A stretch of 64,000 bases of DNA from Chryseolinea soli (GCF_003589925.1 NZ_CP032382.1:6634001-6698000), one strand, 5' to 3'. Shown: positions 1-9,073, counted from the first letter of the stretch. The notes: generated from the letters alone by a model not told the origin. Numbers and translations: made by a program.

Positions 1-881
1 TCAGGTCGTCGGGCTTGGATGTAGCGATAGCCTCCGGCTTGTGTAAGTTTTTCCGGGGTCAACGTTGCCGTCACCACTTCATCGCCTAGCGTTCGGCATT
101 CGGTGAGGATATCTCCAAACGGGTCGAGGATCATGGAGCAGCCGTTCTTTAGCTGGTCGTCGTCCATGCCGATGGGGTTGGCAAACACGGCATAGACCGC
201 GTTGTCGTAGGCCCGTGCGGGGAGCCATTTCATAAGCCATCCCCTGCCCTTCATGCCATCGAACTCCAGGCGCAAGGACGTGGGATCTTTTTCGCGGTTC
301 TTCCAAAGGGCCGGATCGACAAAGCCCGCGCCGGGTCGTGTTGAGGGGGTGCACATGGTGACATGGGGCATAAAAATAACCTGTGCACCTAAAAGCGTGG
401 TGGCCCTCACATTCTCGACGATGTTGTTATCATAACAAATGAGCACACCAAATTTCCATCCTTCCCATTCAAACACGGTATAGGCTTCACCGGGCAACAA
501 GTTGGGATTGATGAACGGATGCAACTTCCAATGCTTGGCGACCAGGCCATTCTTGTCCACACAGACATAGGCTTTGTGAAGTTGGTCGTCTTCATCTTTT
601 TCAAACAAGCCCGCGAGCACTGCGATATCGTATTTTTTGGCAATCCCCTGCAGCCGGTCAATGGAAGGCCCCTGCGGTATATACTCAGCCAAATCCAACA
701 TCTGCTGTCGCGACAAGTGCCGGGCGAATGTATAGCCCGTCACGGAGCATTCATGAAACGCCACCATACGCGCCCCCTGTGCCACGGCCTTGGCACACAG
801 CCGGTCGATCGTCGCCAGATTATACTCCTTGTCCCCACTCCGATTTTCAAACTGAGCCGTAGCAATTTTTATATCTTCCAT
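1..881 (-). CDS. Nitrilase-family carbon-nitrogen hydrolase (3' end cut off by window edge)
   Basis: This gene runs off the left edge of the window; about 293 codons from the ATG at 881 are visible. The family hydrolyses nitriles or amides with a Glu-Lys-Cys triad. All three motifs can be read: Glu44 in a FHECSVTGY context, a Lys in KHWKLHPF, and the nucleophilic Cys in LICYDN. There is no signal peptide, so the enzyme is probably cytoplasmic. The C-terminal part (PARAYDNAVYAVFANPIG, then SMILDPFGDIL) is typical of the family. The substrate cannot be told from sequence. The next gene upstream, GH9, lies on the same strand with a hairpin between them, so the two need not be co-transcribed. Confidence 0.85.
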   Translation of the reverse strand, partial: MEDIKIATAQFENRSGDKEYNLATIDRLCAKAVAQGARMVAFHECSVTGYTFARHLSRQQMLDLAEYIPQGPSIDRLQGIAKKYDIAVLAGLFEKDEDDQLHKAYVCVDKNGLVAKHWKLHPFINPNLLPGEAYTVFEWEGWKFGVLICYDNNIVENVRATTLLGAQVIFMPHVTMCTPSTRPGAGFVDPALWKNREKDPTSLRLEFDGMKGRGWLMKWLPARAYDNAVYAVFANPIGMDDDQLKNGCSMILDPFGDILTECRTLGDEVVTATLTPEKLTQAGGYRYIQARRP

Positions 882-933
882 GATCCATTATATTTTATAC
901 TCTCACAAACCGTCGCATCGCTTTTATGTCGCC

Positions 934-959
934 GTTGTTGGAGTTTCTTCTCCAACAAC
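934..959. terminator. Hairpin between GH9 gene and nitrilase gene
   Basis: A perfect 10-bp stem (934-943 pairing with 950-959) encloses a 6-nt loop. It lies about 50 nt after the GH9 stop codon on the minus strand, where a terminator would be expected. No T-run follows on either strand, so factor-independent termination is uncertain. It could also protect the mRNA 3' end. Confidence 0.4.
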
Positions 960-1006
960 AGCAGCTTCGTCAGGTCATTCCCAACACCAGCATTAACATC
1001 CCTCTC

Positions 1007-2851
1007 CTACCGCACCGCCGTGCTCACCAAATACCACGCCCCATGCGGCAGCCACTGTTCCGCCCAACGCCAATCATCGTCTTTACCGGTCTTCAGATAG
1101 CTCAGATCATAATCAATACCATCCTCATCCTCGAATCCACCCGTAATGCCATTGCAGATGCCGCCCGGTGCATTCGTGTATTGATACGTACCGAAGAACA
1201 TATACGCAATGTTGTTCCGCCCGGTTCCATGCAACATGCTGGCATCATACGGATTTAACCCCAGGATCCAATTGAGTTGATTCCAGGCGTAGGTCTGCAG
1301 TTGATTGTAGAAAGCAGCGTCGTCTTTAAAGTAAGGTGCTGCCAGGCGGGCTGCCGTCGCCAGCGAGCCGAGGCGTGCATTTTCACCTTGCCACCAGGGC
1401 GCAGCTTCCGTGTCGTGGGGAAAGAAGAACGTCGTGCGCTTCACGCCGTCTTTGTTTTGCACGAGTTGACGGGCATAGCCAAACGGGTTGTTGATCTCAC
1501 GGGTAACTTCCAACTCGAACGCGAGCGACTTCCGTACCGTCTCCAACACCTTCTTCCGCGTTGCTTCATCGGCTACGGGAAGATAGTTCACCAGCGACAC
1601 CACGGGCAACCCGGCGTCGGCCGCGTGAAAGAAGGGGCGAACGCCATCGTCGGCGCGCCAATAGTTTTTATAGGTGCCGGTGGTAGTGAGGCGATCCATG
1701 AGATTTTTCGCGCGTTTGTCGGCAGCCTGTTTATAGACCGGTTTCTTCGTAACCTTATAGAGTTCAGTAGCGCCCATCAGGGCACAATAGTCGTCAAGAA
1801 TGTTCTCTTTACCATCGTTTGTATACGCCACATTGTTCTTCTCGAGGAAAGCAAACGCATCTTCCGCAGCTTTCAAATAGTCGGCCGATGTAAAATCGCC
1901 CGACACCGGGTATGTGCTGGCCATGGCCAGCGCGGCAATGGACACACCGGCGCCGGCCCGATAGCTCACTTCGTAGGTCGCCTGGTTTTGAACGCTCTCG
2001 ATGTTGCCATAGTTGGTCTTGTCTTTTGTCTCGATGGTTTTGATGGCGTAGCCTTTGTGATCCTTGCCGATCTTGCGGTCTTCCGGTTTCTTCTCGGGAC
2101 CGGGACCGGACACCGAACGATAGAAAGATCCATTCGGATTTTTAACCCGCACCAGGTAATCGGCGCCAAACATGGCTTCGTCCAGGGTCTTGCGTTTGTA
2201 TTGTTTGAAAGCCACATCGTTGCGGGCGTCCATCAGGGCATAGGTCCTGAACAGGCTCCACACGGTGAGCGAGATCTGTTGCGGGTTGAAGTAGGTGGAG
2301 AACGACAGGTGTGACAGGTGCTTGCCATAATCGCCCGTGGCATCATACCAGCCGCCGTGAGCGTCAACATGTGTGTCCGTGTCTTCGAGTTTCACATTGC
2401 TGTCGGCTTTGTCGAGCAAGCCCGAGGCGCGCTGTCCTTTGAAATAATACACGACGTTCGACAGGGTGTTCCGCTCCAACAGGTCTTTTTGGATGACAAA
2501 CGGAAACGATTGGATGGTGCCGCCGTTGGTGGCGCACTCGATGATGTAGGTGCCCTCTTTTGTCACCGCGTCGAAGTCAACGGTCCAGAAGTGCCAGTCC
2601 TTCCATTTTTTCACGGGGCCGGTCTTTGTGGCGTTGCCGGAAAACACCGGGGTGTTGGTGGTGTAATCTTTTATGGAGAAGGTGGTCACTTCATCGGAGG
2701 CTTTGCCTTGTATGACGGCGTGCTTCGGCCCCGTGGCTTCGTAGCCGAGGTGGTTGATGAGCACTCTTGCTTTTTGGGCCAAGGTGGTTTGTGTGATGAG
2801 CGCGAAGAGGCTCACTAAAATCAGGTGCACAAGGCGGGAAGATCTTTTCAT
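1007..2851 (-). CDS. Glycoside hydrolase family 9 (endoglucanase-like), exported
   Basis: GH9 enzymes are inverting beta-glucanases that act on cellulose, mixed glucans or their oligomers. The start at 2851 gives a clean Sec signal peptide (MKRSSRL, hydrophobic run, ending TTLAQ); an in-frame ATG at 2887 would add 12 residues before it. Residues about 27-125 form the Ig-like CelD_N domain (VLINHLGYEATGPKHAVI). The catalytic (alpha/alpha)6 domain follows. The Asp pair is in GGWYDATGDYGKH near residues 165-180, the substrate His in HGTGRNNIAY, and the general-acid Glu in WRWAEQWLPHGAW at the C-terminus. There is no T9SS tail, so it probably acts in the periplasm or at the outer membrane on imported oligosaccharides. 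Confidence 0.9.
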   Translation of the reverse strand: MKRSSRLVHLILVSLFALITQTTLAQKARVLINHLGYEATGPKHAVIQGKASDEVTTFSIKDYTTNTPVFSGNATKTGPVKKWKDWHFWTVDFDAVTKEGTYIIECATNGGTIQSFPFVIQKDLLERNTLSNVVYYFKGQRASGLLDKADSNVKLEDTDTHVDAHGGWYDATGDYGKHLSHLSFSTYFNPQQISLTVWSLFRTYALMDARNDVAFKQYKRKTLDEAMFGADYLVRVKNPNGSFYRSVSGPGPEKKPEDRKIGKDHKGYAIKTIETKDKTNYGNIESVQNQATYEVSYRAGAGVSIAALAMASTYPVSGDFTSADYLKAAEDAFAFLEKNNVAYTNDGKENILDDYCALMGATELYKVTKKPVYKQAADKRAKNLMDRLTTTGTYKNYWRADDGVRPFFHAADAGLPVVSLVNYLPVADEATRKKVLETVRKSLAFELEVTREINNPFGYARQLVQNKDGVKRTTFFFPHDTEAAPWWQGENARLGSLATAARLAAPYFKDDAAFYNQLQTYAWNQLNWILGLNPYDASMLHGTGRNNIAYMFFGTYQYTNAPGGICNGITGGFEDEDGIDYDLSYLKTGKDDDWRWAEQWLPHGAWYLVSTAVR

Positions 2852-2887
2852 AAGTAGGGATTGAATTTCGGATATAACATTATTCAT

Positions 2888-3335
2888 GTTTCAGGCGAAT
2901 TCAAATAGCGGGGAGAATAATTTTTTTGAAGAAGATGGATGTGCGGTTAAAACTTGGTTCCAGTTCGTTTATGTGCGCGTGTGTAAGAAATACATTTAAA
3001 CATTCTCTATTGCTAAAGCCTTTGGCGAGCAGGCTTCACCTTCGCTAAAGCTCCTGTCTTCGCTAAAGACACGACGGGTAAGTCAAAGATTGTCGACACT
3101 TTCATATCCTTGTGCCCCGACTTTTGTCGATACAGTTTTCCTTACCACTGTTCGGTGTGTGCGTGTGCGCATTTTTTTAAATCGATTGGAAAATTGTTTT
3201 CCTACCGCACAAAAAATATTCGGGCGCTTCGGCACAGTTATGTGGGACAATTCCACAGCAGAATATTTATATTCGTCGTGACAGTGGGATACCGCTGTTT
3301 TTGGTTCATCGACAAATCCTAACCACTAAACCTAT
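2888..3335. other. Intergenic region between divergent GH9 and SelA-like genes
   Basis: This 448-nt stretch separates two divergently transcribed genes and should hold both promoters. I could not place a convincing Bacteroidota TTTG/TAnnTTTG promoter pair. It contains one copy of a short dispersed repeat at 3029-3077 (separate entry). The two open frames at 3090-3322 show no recognisable protein features and are treated as spurious. Confidence 0.6.
3029..3077 (+). repeat. Short dispersed intergenic repeat, TTCGCTAAAG type, copy 1
   Basis: Two copies of CTTCGCTAAAG lie about 20 nt apart within a conserved ~32-nt core (3037-3068). The same core recurs in inverted orientation at 9015-9057 with one mismatch and one single-base gap. 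Both copies are outside genes. Nothing in the sequence tells whether the element works as DNA or RNA. Confidence 0.7.
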
Positions 3336-4565
3336 ATGTTAAATCGCAGACAACTTATCCAACGCCTCTCCGGCTTTCCCCTGCTGGGCGGGCTGTTTGC
3401 TGCCACATCCCTACCCACGCTCACGGTTGCCGGCACACCCAAACAGGCACCCAAGCGCGACCTTTATAAAGAGCTCGGCATACGCACCTTTATTAACGCC
3501 GCCGGCACGCTCACCTTCATGACCGGTTCACTCATGCACGACGAAGTGCTGGACACCATCACGGGCAGCGCCAAGGACTTCTGTATGCTGGACGAAGTGC
3601 AGGACAAAGTAGGCGAACGCATCGCCAAGCTGGTACACTCCGAAGCCGCTGTAGTCACCTCGGGAGCCTTCTCGGGCATGACCCTGGGGTTGGCGGGTAT
3701 CCTCACCGGTATGGATCAAAAGAAAGTACCGCAGCTTCCCCACCTGGAATACACCGGGATGAAATCGGAAGTGATCTGCCAAAAGGCACACGATATCGGA
3801 TATAATCAAGCCTTGACCAATACGGGTTGTAAGATCGTGCAAGTAGAGACCGCCGAAGACGTGGCCAAGGCCGTGAACGAACGCACCGCCGTGATGCACT
3901 TCCTCAACATCGAAGCCGACAAAGGCAAGATCATGCACGAAGAATGGGTAGCCCTCGGAAAGAAGTTTGGCGTCCCCACATCCATCGACATCGCAGCCGA
4001 CGTGCCGCCGGTGAGCAACCTCTGGCGCTTCAACGATATGGGTTTCGACTTCGTGGTCGTCTCCGGTGGAAAGGCCATGCGCGGCCCTCAGAGTGCGGGC
4101 ATCCTCATGGGGAAGAAAGATCTTATTGCCGCCGCCCGCCTGCACATGGCTCCCCGCGGTTCGACCATCGGTCGCGGCATGAAAGTAAATAAAGAAGAGA
4201 TCCTGGGCATGTATGTGGCCTTGGAGAAGTATGTGAACGCCGATCACGACAAAGAATGGAAGGAATGGGAAACGGCAATTGCTGTTATCCAGAATGCCGT
4301 GAAGCCGCTCAACGGTGTGACCACCGAAATACATGTGCCCCCGCTGGGCAACCATACCCCTACCCTACGCATCGCGTGGGACAAAGAGAAAGTGAAGACC
4401 ACCGACAAAGATCTGAAGGAAGCCTTGCGCGGCGGCACCCCTTCGATCGAAGTGGGCAACGCCGGCGAGAATGCCATCAATGTGACGGTGTTCATGCTGA
4501 AGCCCGGCCAGGAAAAGATCGTGGCCACCCGTCTGAAGGAAGAATTATCAAAAGCTTCTGCATAG
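3336..4565 (+). CDS. SelA-like PLP-dependent enzyme with Tat signal
   Basis: This is a fold-type I PLP protein of the selenocysteine synthase-like group, which includes ammonia lyases acting on amino sugars or amino acids, for example D-glucosaminate-6-phosphate ammonia lyase. It is not expected to be a true SelA. The N-terminus carries a twin-arginine motif (NRRQLIQR), a hydrophobic run and a VAG-type cleavage region, so export as a folded holoenzyme is likely. Family features seen are the INAAGTLT motif near residue 54, Asp218 in SIDIAAD for the pyridine nitrogen, and the Schiff-base Lys246 in VVSGGKAMRG. It is the first gene of an exported cluster that also has RidA, which removes reactive enamines and imines released by such lyases. 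Confidence 0.8.
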   Translation: MLNRRQLIQRLSGFPLLGGLFAATSLPTLTVAGTPKQAPKRDLYKELGIRTFINAAGTLTFMTGSLMHDEVLDTITGSAKDFCMLDEVQDKVGERIAKLVHSEAAVVTSGAFSGMTLGLAGILTGMDQKKVPQLPHLEYTGMKSEVICQKAHDIGYNQALTNTGCKIVQVETAEDVAKAVNERTAVMHFLNIEADKGKIMHEEWVALGKKFGVPTSIDIAADVPPVSNLWRFNDMGFDFVVVSGGKAMRGPQSAGILMGKKDLIAAARLHMAPRGSTIGRGMKVNKEEILGMYVALEKYVNADHDKEWKEWETAIAVIQNAVKPLNGVTTEIHVPPLGNHTPTLRIAWDKEKVKTTDKDLKEALRGGTPSIEVGNAGENAINVTVFMLKPGQEKIVATRLKEELSKASA

Positions 4566-4581
4566 CGAACGACGGCACACT

Positions 4582-5319
4582 ATGATGAACAGGCTTCTCC
4601 TTTTTGTATTGCTTGTCGGTTGTCATCGTGTGGTCTTCGCGTTTCGCCCCGTCGCCGATTCGGCAACGATCGTGGTGAAGAAGACTGCCGATTTCAAGGT
4701 CAATGGTGAAGGCACGGCGCCCGCCTGGGCCAATGCCGCGTGGATACCCGTGACCGTTCAGGAATCCCCCTCCGGCAAATCCATGCCCACGCGGGCCAAA
4801 GTGTTGTATTCGGATAAAGGCGTGTATTTTCTGTTTGTCAGCGAAGATCAAAAACTCACGACCACGCTGACGGAAGACTTTGTTGGTTTGTGGAAGGAAG
4901 ATGTGGTGGAAGTGTTCCTCTGGCCCGATCAAAGCATGCCGGTTTATTTTGAATACGAGCTTTCTCCCATGAACTATGAGTTGCCCATCCTGGTGCCCAA
5001 TTTCAAAGGACGCGCCATGGGATGGCAGCCGTGGCATTATGCCGATGAACGCAAAACCCAACACGCCACCAGTGCGCAGGGCGGTGAGAAAAAAAGCGGC
5101 GCGTCCGTCAAAAGCTGGACGGCCGAGATCTTCATACCCTTCCGGTTGTTGGGCCCGCTCGTGAGCGGCACTCCAAAGCCTGGCGATCGTTGGCGCGCGA
5201 ACCTTTATCGCATCGACTACGACAACGGAGCCACCTACTACGCCTGGCGCCACACCAGCATGGTGAAGGGCTCCAACTTTCACGAATACGACCGATTTGG
5301 TACCCTCTTATTTGAATAA
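4582..5319 (+). CDS. Exported CBM9-like (family 9 carbohydrate-binding-type) protein
   Basis: The 245-residue protein starts 16 nt after the SelA-like gene. It has a Sec signal (MMNRLLLFVLLVGCHRVVFAF); the GCH in it is not followed by a convincing lipobox context. The mature part matches the CBM9-like fold often found as stand-alone proteins in Bacteroidota: APAWANAAWIPVT at the start, then TRAKVLYSDKGVYFLFVSED, then a DVVEVFLWPD strand and a closing WRANLYRID segment. Such domains bind sugars or small ligands; no catalytic residues are evident. Its place between two exported enzymes suggests a ligand-capture role, which is inference. Confidence 0.7.
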   Translation: MMNRLLLFVLLVGCHRVVFAFRPVADSATIVVKKTADFKVNGEGTAPAWANAAWIPVTVQESPSGKSMPTRAKVLYSDKGVYFLFVSEDQKLTTTLTEDFVGLWKEDVVEVFLWPDQSMPVYFEYELSPMNYELPILVPNFKGRAMGWQPWHYADERKTQHATSAQGGEKKSGASVKSWTAEIFIPFRLLGPLVSGTPKPGDRWRANLYRIDYDNGATYYAWRHTSMVKGSNFHEYDRFGTLLFE

Positions 5320-5348
5320 CCATCCCAGACCAAACCTCTACCCCCTGC

Positions 5349-7094
5349 ATGATCCTGACGTTAACCCGCAGCCGGCCTTTCAAAGTGATCTTACTCCTGT
5401 TTGTCGTTTTCACGCTCACGCGTTGTAAAGACAAACTTCCCCCCGGCGATCCCGGCAACGGAGGCCTCTTGCTCCCGCGCGGATTCGAAGCCGTGGTGGT
5501 GGTCGATAGCTTAAGAGGCCGCGCCCGTCAGCTCGCCGTGAATGACAACGGCGACATCTATGTGAAGTCGCGCTTCTCCAAACCCGACGCCCGCAACGTC
5601 GTCCTGCGCGACACGAACGGCGACGGCAAAGCCGACAGCATCAAAGAGTTCGGGAGCTATGAAAAAGAAAGGACGTATGGCACCGCCATGCGCGTCCACA
5701 AGGGTTATCTCTATCTCAGTTCAGAACTCACTGTGTATCGCTACAAGTTGACGCCGGGTAAGATGGTCCCCGAAGACTCCATCGAGACCATTGTGATCGA
5801 TGATCACGAACACGGCTCGCACGAACACATCGCCAAACCCATTTGCTTTGACAACAACGGTCACCTGTATGTGCCCTTCGGCGCGCCTTCTAACTCCTGC
5901 CAGATCATGAACCGGACGCCACAAAATCCCGGTCAAGATCCTTGCCCGCAACTGGATCTACACGGCGGTGTGTGGCGCTTTGATGAGAACAAACCGCGCC
6001 AGACACAAAAAGACGGCATCAAGTTCGCGACCGGCATCCGCAGCGTTGTGGCCATGGAATGGAACCCGATGGACGACAATCTTTACCTCGTCATGCACGG
6101 CCGCGACGACTTGTTGAGACTCTGGCCCAACCTCTTCTCACCCTGGCAAAGCGCCGTCTTGCCGGCGGAAGAGTTCCTGAAAGTGACCGAGGGCGCTGAC
6201 TTCGGATGGCCGTATTGCTATTATGATCAATTGAAAGAAAAGAAAGTGCTGTCCCCGGAGTACGGTGGCAACGGCGACTCGGTCGGACGCTGCGATCAGT
6301 TCCAAAAACCACTCATGGGTTTTCCCGGGCACTGGGCTCCGAATGATCTGTATTTTTACAAAGGCGATCAGTATCCTGAACGATATAAGCAAGGCGCATT
6401 CATCGCCTTTCACGGATCTACCAATCGCGCACCCTATCCGCAGTCCGGTTACATCATTGTGTTTGTGCCGTTCAAAGACAACAAACCGACCGGTCAGTGG
6501 GAAGTGTTTGCTGATGGCTTTGCCGGCGTAGATCCCGTCGTGGATGTGAGCGATGCGGTCTATCGTCCCATGGGCATTGCTGAAGGTCCCGACGGCTCGT
6601 TGTATATTTCCGATACGGAGAAAGGAAAGATCTGGAGGATCATGTACAAGGGCGACAAAGCCAAGTTTGGCGCCGAAGACCTGGCGGATATGGAGAAACG
6701 CAAACAAGCCACCAACGTTCGCAACCCTGATCCGATCAACGACAACCTCGACAAAGGGAAGGCCGTGGGTGGACAAAAAATTTACGAGACCTATTGCGCC
6801 ACGTGTCACCAGAAGAACGGCAAGGGGGCCTCCGGAAGATTCCCGCCGCTGATCAACACCGAGTGGGTGAACGGTGACAAAAAACGATTGATTGGCATCG
6901 TGCTGAATGGCATGGAAGGCAACCTTGAAGTGAATGGAGAAACCTTCGTCAACGCCATGCCCCAGCACAGCTTCCTTAGCGACGAAGACGTGGCCAAGAC
7001 GCTGACCTACATTCGCCAGAATTTCGGCAACAAGGCCAGCGCCGTGGAAACCGACGAAGTGACCGCCGTTCGCAAAAAGCTTCCGAAGAAATAG
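5349..7094 (+). CDS. Beta-propeller (PQQ sugar dehydrogenase-like) lipoprotein fused to c-type cytochrome
   Basis: A lipobox (FTLTRC) follows a hydrophobic N-terminus, so the 581-residue product is probably a periplasmic lipoprotein. Residues about 45-440 form a beta-propeller of the soluble glucose/sorbosone dehydrogenase type (PRGFEAVVVVDSLRGRARQLAVNDNGDIYV; later GIRSVVAMEWNP and GADFGWPYCYYD). A class I cytochrome c domain follows, with the haem motif CATCH near residue 483 and a probable axial Met in AMPQHSFL near 534. This arrangement fits a quinoprotein-type dehydrogenase that passes electrons to its own haem. The substrate and the need for PQQ are not provable here. It lies 29 nt after the CBM9-like gene. 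Confidence 0.82.
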   Translation: MILTLTRSRPFKVILLLFVVFTLTRCKDKLPPGDPGNGGLLLPRGFEAVVVVDSLRGRARQLAVNDNGDIYVKSRFSKPDARNVVLRDTNGDGKADSIKEFGSYEKERTYGTAMRVHKGYLYLSSELTVYRYKLTPGKMVPEDSIETIVIDDHEHGSHEHIAKPICFDNNGHLYVPFGAPSNSCQIMNRTPQNPGQDPCPQLDLHGGVWRFDENKPRQTQKDGIKFATGIRSVVAMEWNPMDDNLYLVMHGRDDLLRLWPNLFSPWQSAVLPAEEFLKVTEGADFGWPYCYYDQLKEKKVLSPEYGGNGDSVGRCDQFQKPLMGFPGHWAPNDLYFYKGDQYPERYKQGAFIAFHGSTNRAPYPQSGYIIVFVPFKDNKPTGQWEVFADGFAGVDPVVDVSDAVYRPMGIAEGPDGSLYISDTEKGKIWRIMYKGDKAKFGAEDLADMEKRKQATNVRNPDPINDNLDKGKAVGGQKIYETYCATCHQKNGKGASGRFPPLINTEWVNGDKKRLIGIVLNGMEGNLEVNGETFVNAMPQHSFLSDEDVAKTLTYIRQNFGNKASAVETDEVTAVRKKLPKK

Positions 7095-7141
7095 AAAATA
7101 GTTTTTTTAATTTATGATTTAACCTTTAAACAATACCCAAA

Positions 7142-7600
7142 ATGAAAGAACAAAGAAGATCGACCCTCAAAAAATTGTTTGCTTCCGCAGCCGGCCTTGT
7201 CGGGCTTGGCATCGCCTCCGCTAAAGCCGACGCAACGCCAGAAAAAGAAGTGTTCAACGTGGTGAAAGACGACCAGGATGTACCGCTCTTCTCCGGTTCC
7301 ACCAAGTTCAACAACCTGGTATTCATCGCCGGCAAAGGCGCCCACTTCGAAGGCGACATCACGGCCCATACCAAACACGTATTGGACGAGTTGGAGAAAG
7401 AACTCGAAAAGGCTGGATCGTCCATGAAGAAAGTGCTGAAATGCAGCGTATTCCTTCACGACCTCAACGACTACAAAGCGATGAACGAAGCCTACAAAGG
7501 CCGCTTTGGCGATAAGCCCCCGGTGCGTACAACGGTAGCTGTATACGGCGGAGTTCCCGGCGACTCGCTGGTGGAAATTGACTGCATCGCTTATATCTAA
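7142..7600 (+). CDS. RidA-family enamine/imine deaminase with Tat signal
   Basis: RidA (YjgF/YER057c/UK114) proteins hydrolyse reactive enamine and imine intermediates made by PLP-dependent lyases. This copy has an unusual N-terminal extension, a twin-arginine signal (EQRRSTLKKLF, hydrophobic run, SAKADA), so it is probably exported. Family marks are the Arg129 region PVRTTVAVYGG and the terminal LVEIDCIAYI. At 152 residues it is longer than the usual ~125 only because of the signal. It is the expected partner of the Tat-tagged SelA-like enzyme four kilobases upstream in the same cluster. Confidence 0.88.
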   Translation: MKEQRRSTLKKLFASAAGLVGLGIASAKADATPEKEVFNVVKDDQDVPLFSGSTKFNNLVFIAGKGAHFEGDITAHTKHVLDELEKELEKAGSSMKKVLKCSVFLHDLNDYKAMNEAYKGRFGDKPPVRTTVAVYGGVPGDSLVEIDCIAYI

Positions 7601-7655
7601 ATCTTATCCTCCGGAGGAAGTTTTATTACTACGAAACCTAAACATTCAAACAGAC

Positions 7656-8906
7656 ATGCTTCGAAAATATATTCTATCCCTTTTAACCGTGCTTTGTTTC
7701 GCCGTGTCGTTACAAGCACAAGACTATACCCTATTGATCAAAGGCGGGCATGTCATTGATCCGAAGAACAATATCGACGACATCATGGACGTGGCCATCA
7801 AGGATGACAAGATCGCCCTGGTGGCCAAGAACATCGACGCCAAAAAAGCGGCGCAGGTGGTCGACGCCAAAGGCATGTATGTCACGCCGGGCGTTATCGA
7901 TATTCACTCACACAACTTCTTCGGCACCCAGGAAAATCATTACCTGGGCGACGGATTCGAAGCGCTTCCTCCGGATGGCTTTACCTTCCGGGCCGGTGTG
8001 ACCACGGTGGTGGATTGCGGCGGTGCCGGATGGAAAACATTCGACACCTTTAAGGCAAACGTCATCGCCCATTCGAAGACCCGTGTGCTTTCCTTCCTCA
8101 ACATTGTGGGTGAAGGTATGCGCGGCGGCCCTTACGAACAAAACCTCAACGACATGGACGCCAAGCTGACGGCCATGGTGGTGAAACAACACCGCGAGAT
8201 CGTCGGCATTAAAGTCGCGCACTATACCGGTGCGGAGTGGGATCCGGTGGATCGCGCCGTAGAAGCCGGCAAAAGTGCCAACGTGCCGGTGATCGTGGAC
8301 TTCGGTGGACACATTCCCAACCTGAGCATCCAGGAACTCTTCACCAAGCACCTCCGCCCCGGCGACATCTTCACACACACCTTCGCGCGCCTGGCAGGAC
8401 GCCAGCCGATCGTGGGTCCTGATGGAAAAATTCTTCCCTTCGTCGTGGAAGCCCAACGCAACGGCATTGTGTTTGACGTGGGACACGGCGGCGGAAGCTT
8501 CACGTTCGTGCAAGCCATACCCGCATTGAAGAGCGGTTTCTTTCCCAACACCATCAGCACCGACCTGCATACCGGTAGCATGAACGCCGGGATGAAAGAC
8601 CAACTCAACGTGATGTCCAAATTCCTCAGCATGGGCATGCCGCTGCAGCAAGTGATCAAAGCCTCGACCTGGAGCCCCGCCCAAGTGATCCATCGCGACG
8701 ACCTCGGTCACCTCACCGCCGGTGCCGGCGCGGATGTCGCGGTCTTTAGTGTGTTGACGGGAAAATTCGGATTCATCGACTCCAGTGGCGCCAAATTCCA
8801 GGGTACGCAGAAATTTGATTGTGAGCTTACGCTGCGCGATGGCAAAGTCGTGTGGGATTTGAATGGTATCTCCAGACCGGCGTGGGACGCGCCGGAGAAA
8901 AAGTAA
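7656..8906 (+). CDS. Exported amidohydrolase/deacetylase-family metallohydrolase
   Basis: The ATG at 7656 is chosen because it gives a Sec signal peptide (MLRKYILSLLTVLCFAVSLQAQ); upstream in-frame starts only add unstructured residues and overlap ridA. The protein belongs to the amidohydrolase superfamily, in the deacetylase/dihydroorotase-like branch. Likely metal ligands are His84 and His86 (DIHSHNF), the Lys of GIKVAHY (probably carboxylated), the His of VDFGGH and of DIFTHTFA, and the Asp of STDLHTG. Relatives in this branch are frequently encoded beside SelA-like PLP enzymes, as here. It may release a free amine from an N-acylated or cyclic substrate for the PLP enzyme to act on (inference). 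Confidence 0.85.
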   Translation: MLRKYILSLLTVLCFAVSLQAQDYTLLIKGGHVIDPKNNIDDIMDVAIKDDKIALVAKNIDAKKAAQVVDAKGMYVTPGVIDIHSHNFFGTQENHYLGDGFEALPPDGFTFRAGVTTVVDCGGAGWKTFDTFKANVIAHSKTRVLSFLNIVGEGMRGGPYEQNLNDMDAKLTAMVVKQHREIVGIKVAHYTGAEWDPVDRAVEAGKSANVPVIVDFGGHIPNLSIQELFTKHLRPGDIFTHTFARLAGRQPIVGPDGKILPFVVEAQRNGIVFDVGHGGGSFTFVQAIPALKSGFFPNTISTDLHTGSMNAGMKDQLNVMSKFLSMGMPLQQVIKASTWSPAQVIHRDDLGHLTAGAGADVAVFSVLTGKFGFIDSSGAKFQGTQKFDCELTLRDGKVVWDLNGISRPAWDAPEKK

Positions 8907-8925
8907 AAAATACATTTAACCTCAG

Positions 8926-8989
8926 AGACGCAAAGGCGCAAAGAAAGACGCGGAGGTAGCTTGGCGTTTAACTTTGCGCCTTTGCGTCT
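8926..8989. repeat. Palindromic GACGCAAAGGCGCAAAG-type repeat
   Basis: An 18-bp perfect inverted repeat (8926-8943 with 8972-8989) encloses 28 nt. It sits between the convergent ends of the amidohydrolase gene and the oxidoreductase gene at 9074, so it may act as a bidirectional terminator or mRNA-stabilising hairpin. A related palindrome occurs at 28204-28287, also between convergent genes. Short repeats of this composition are dispersed in many bacterial genomes. Confidence 0.8.
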
Positions 8990-9014
8990 TTCTATGCTCG
9001 CCGACTTGCCCATT

Positions 9015-9057
9015 GTAGCTTTAGCGAAGACGGGAGCTTAGCGAAGGTGAGGACGGC
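9015..9057 (-). repeat. Short dispersed intergenic repeat, TTCGCTAAAG type, copy 2
   Basis: This is the inverted partner of the copy at 3029-3077, sharing the ~32-nt core with two differences. It lies just after the palindrome at 8926-8989 and 17 nt before the stop codon of the convergent gene. Confidence 0.7.
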
Positions 9058-9073
9058 TTAAATGGTATTTACG

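Noticed and set aside
3336..4565. True selenocysteine synthase (SelA) for the SelA-like gene
   Set aside because: It carries an export signal and no selB, selD or tRNA-Sec is nearby; the SelA-like lyase branch fits better.
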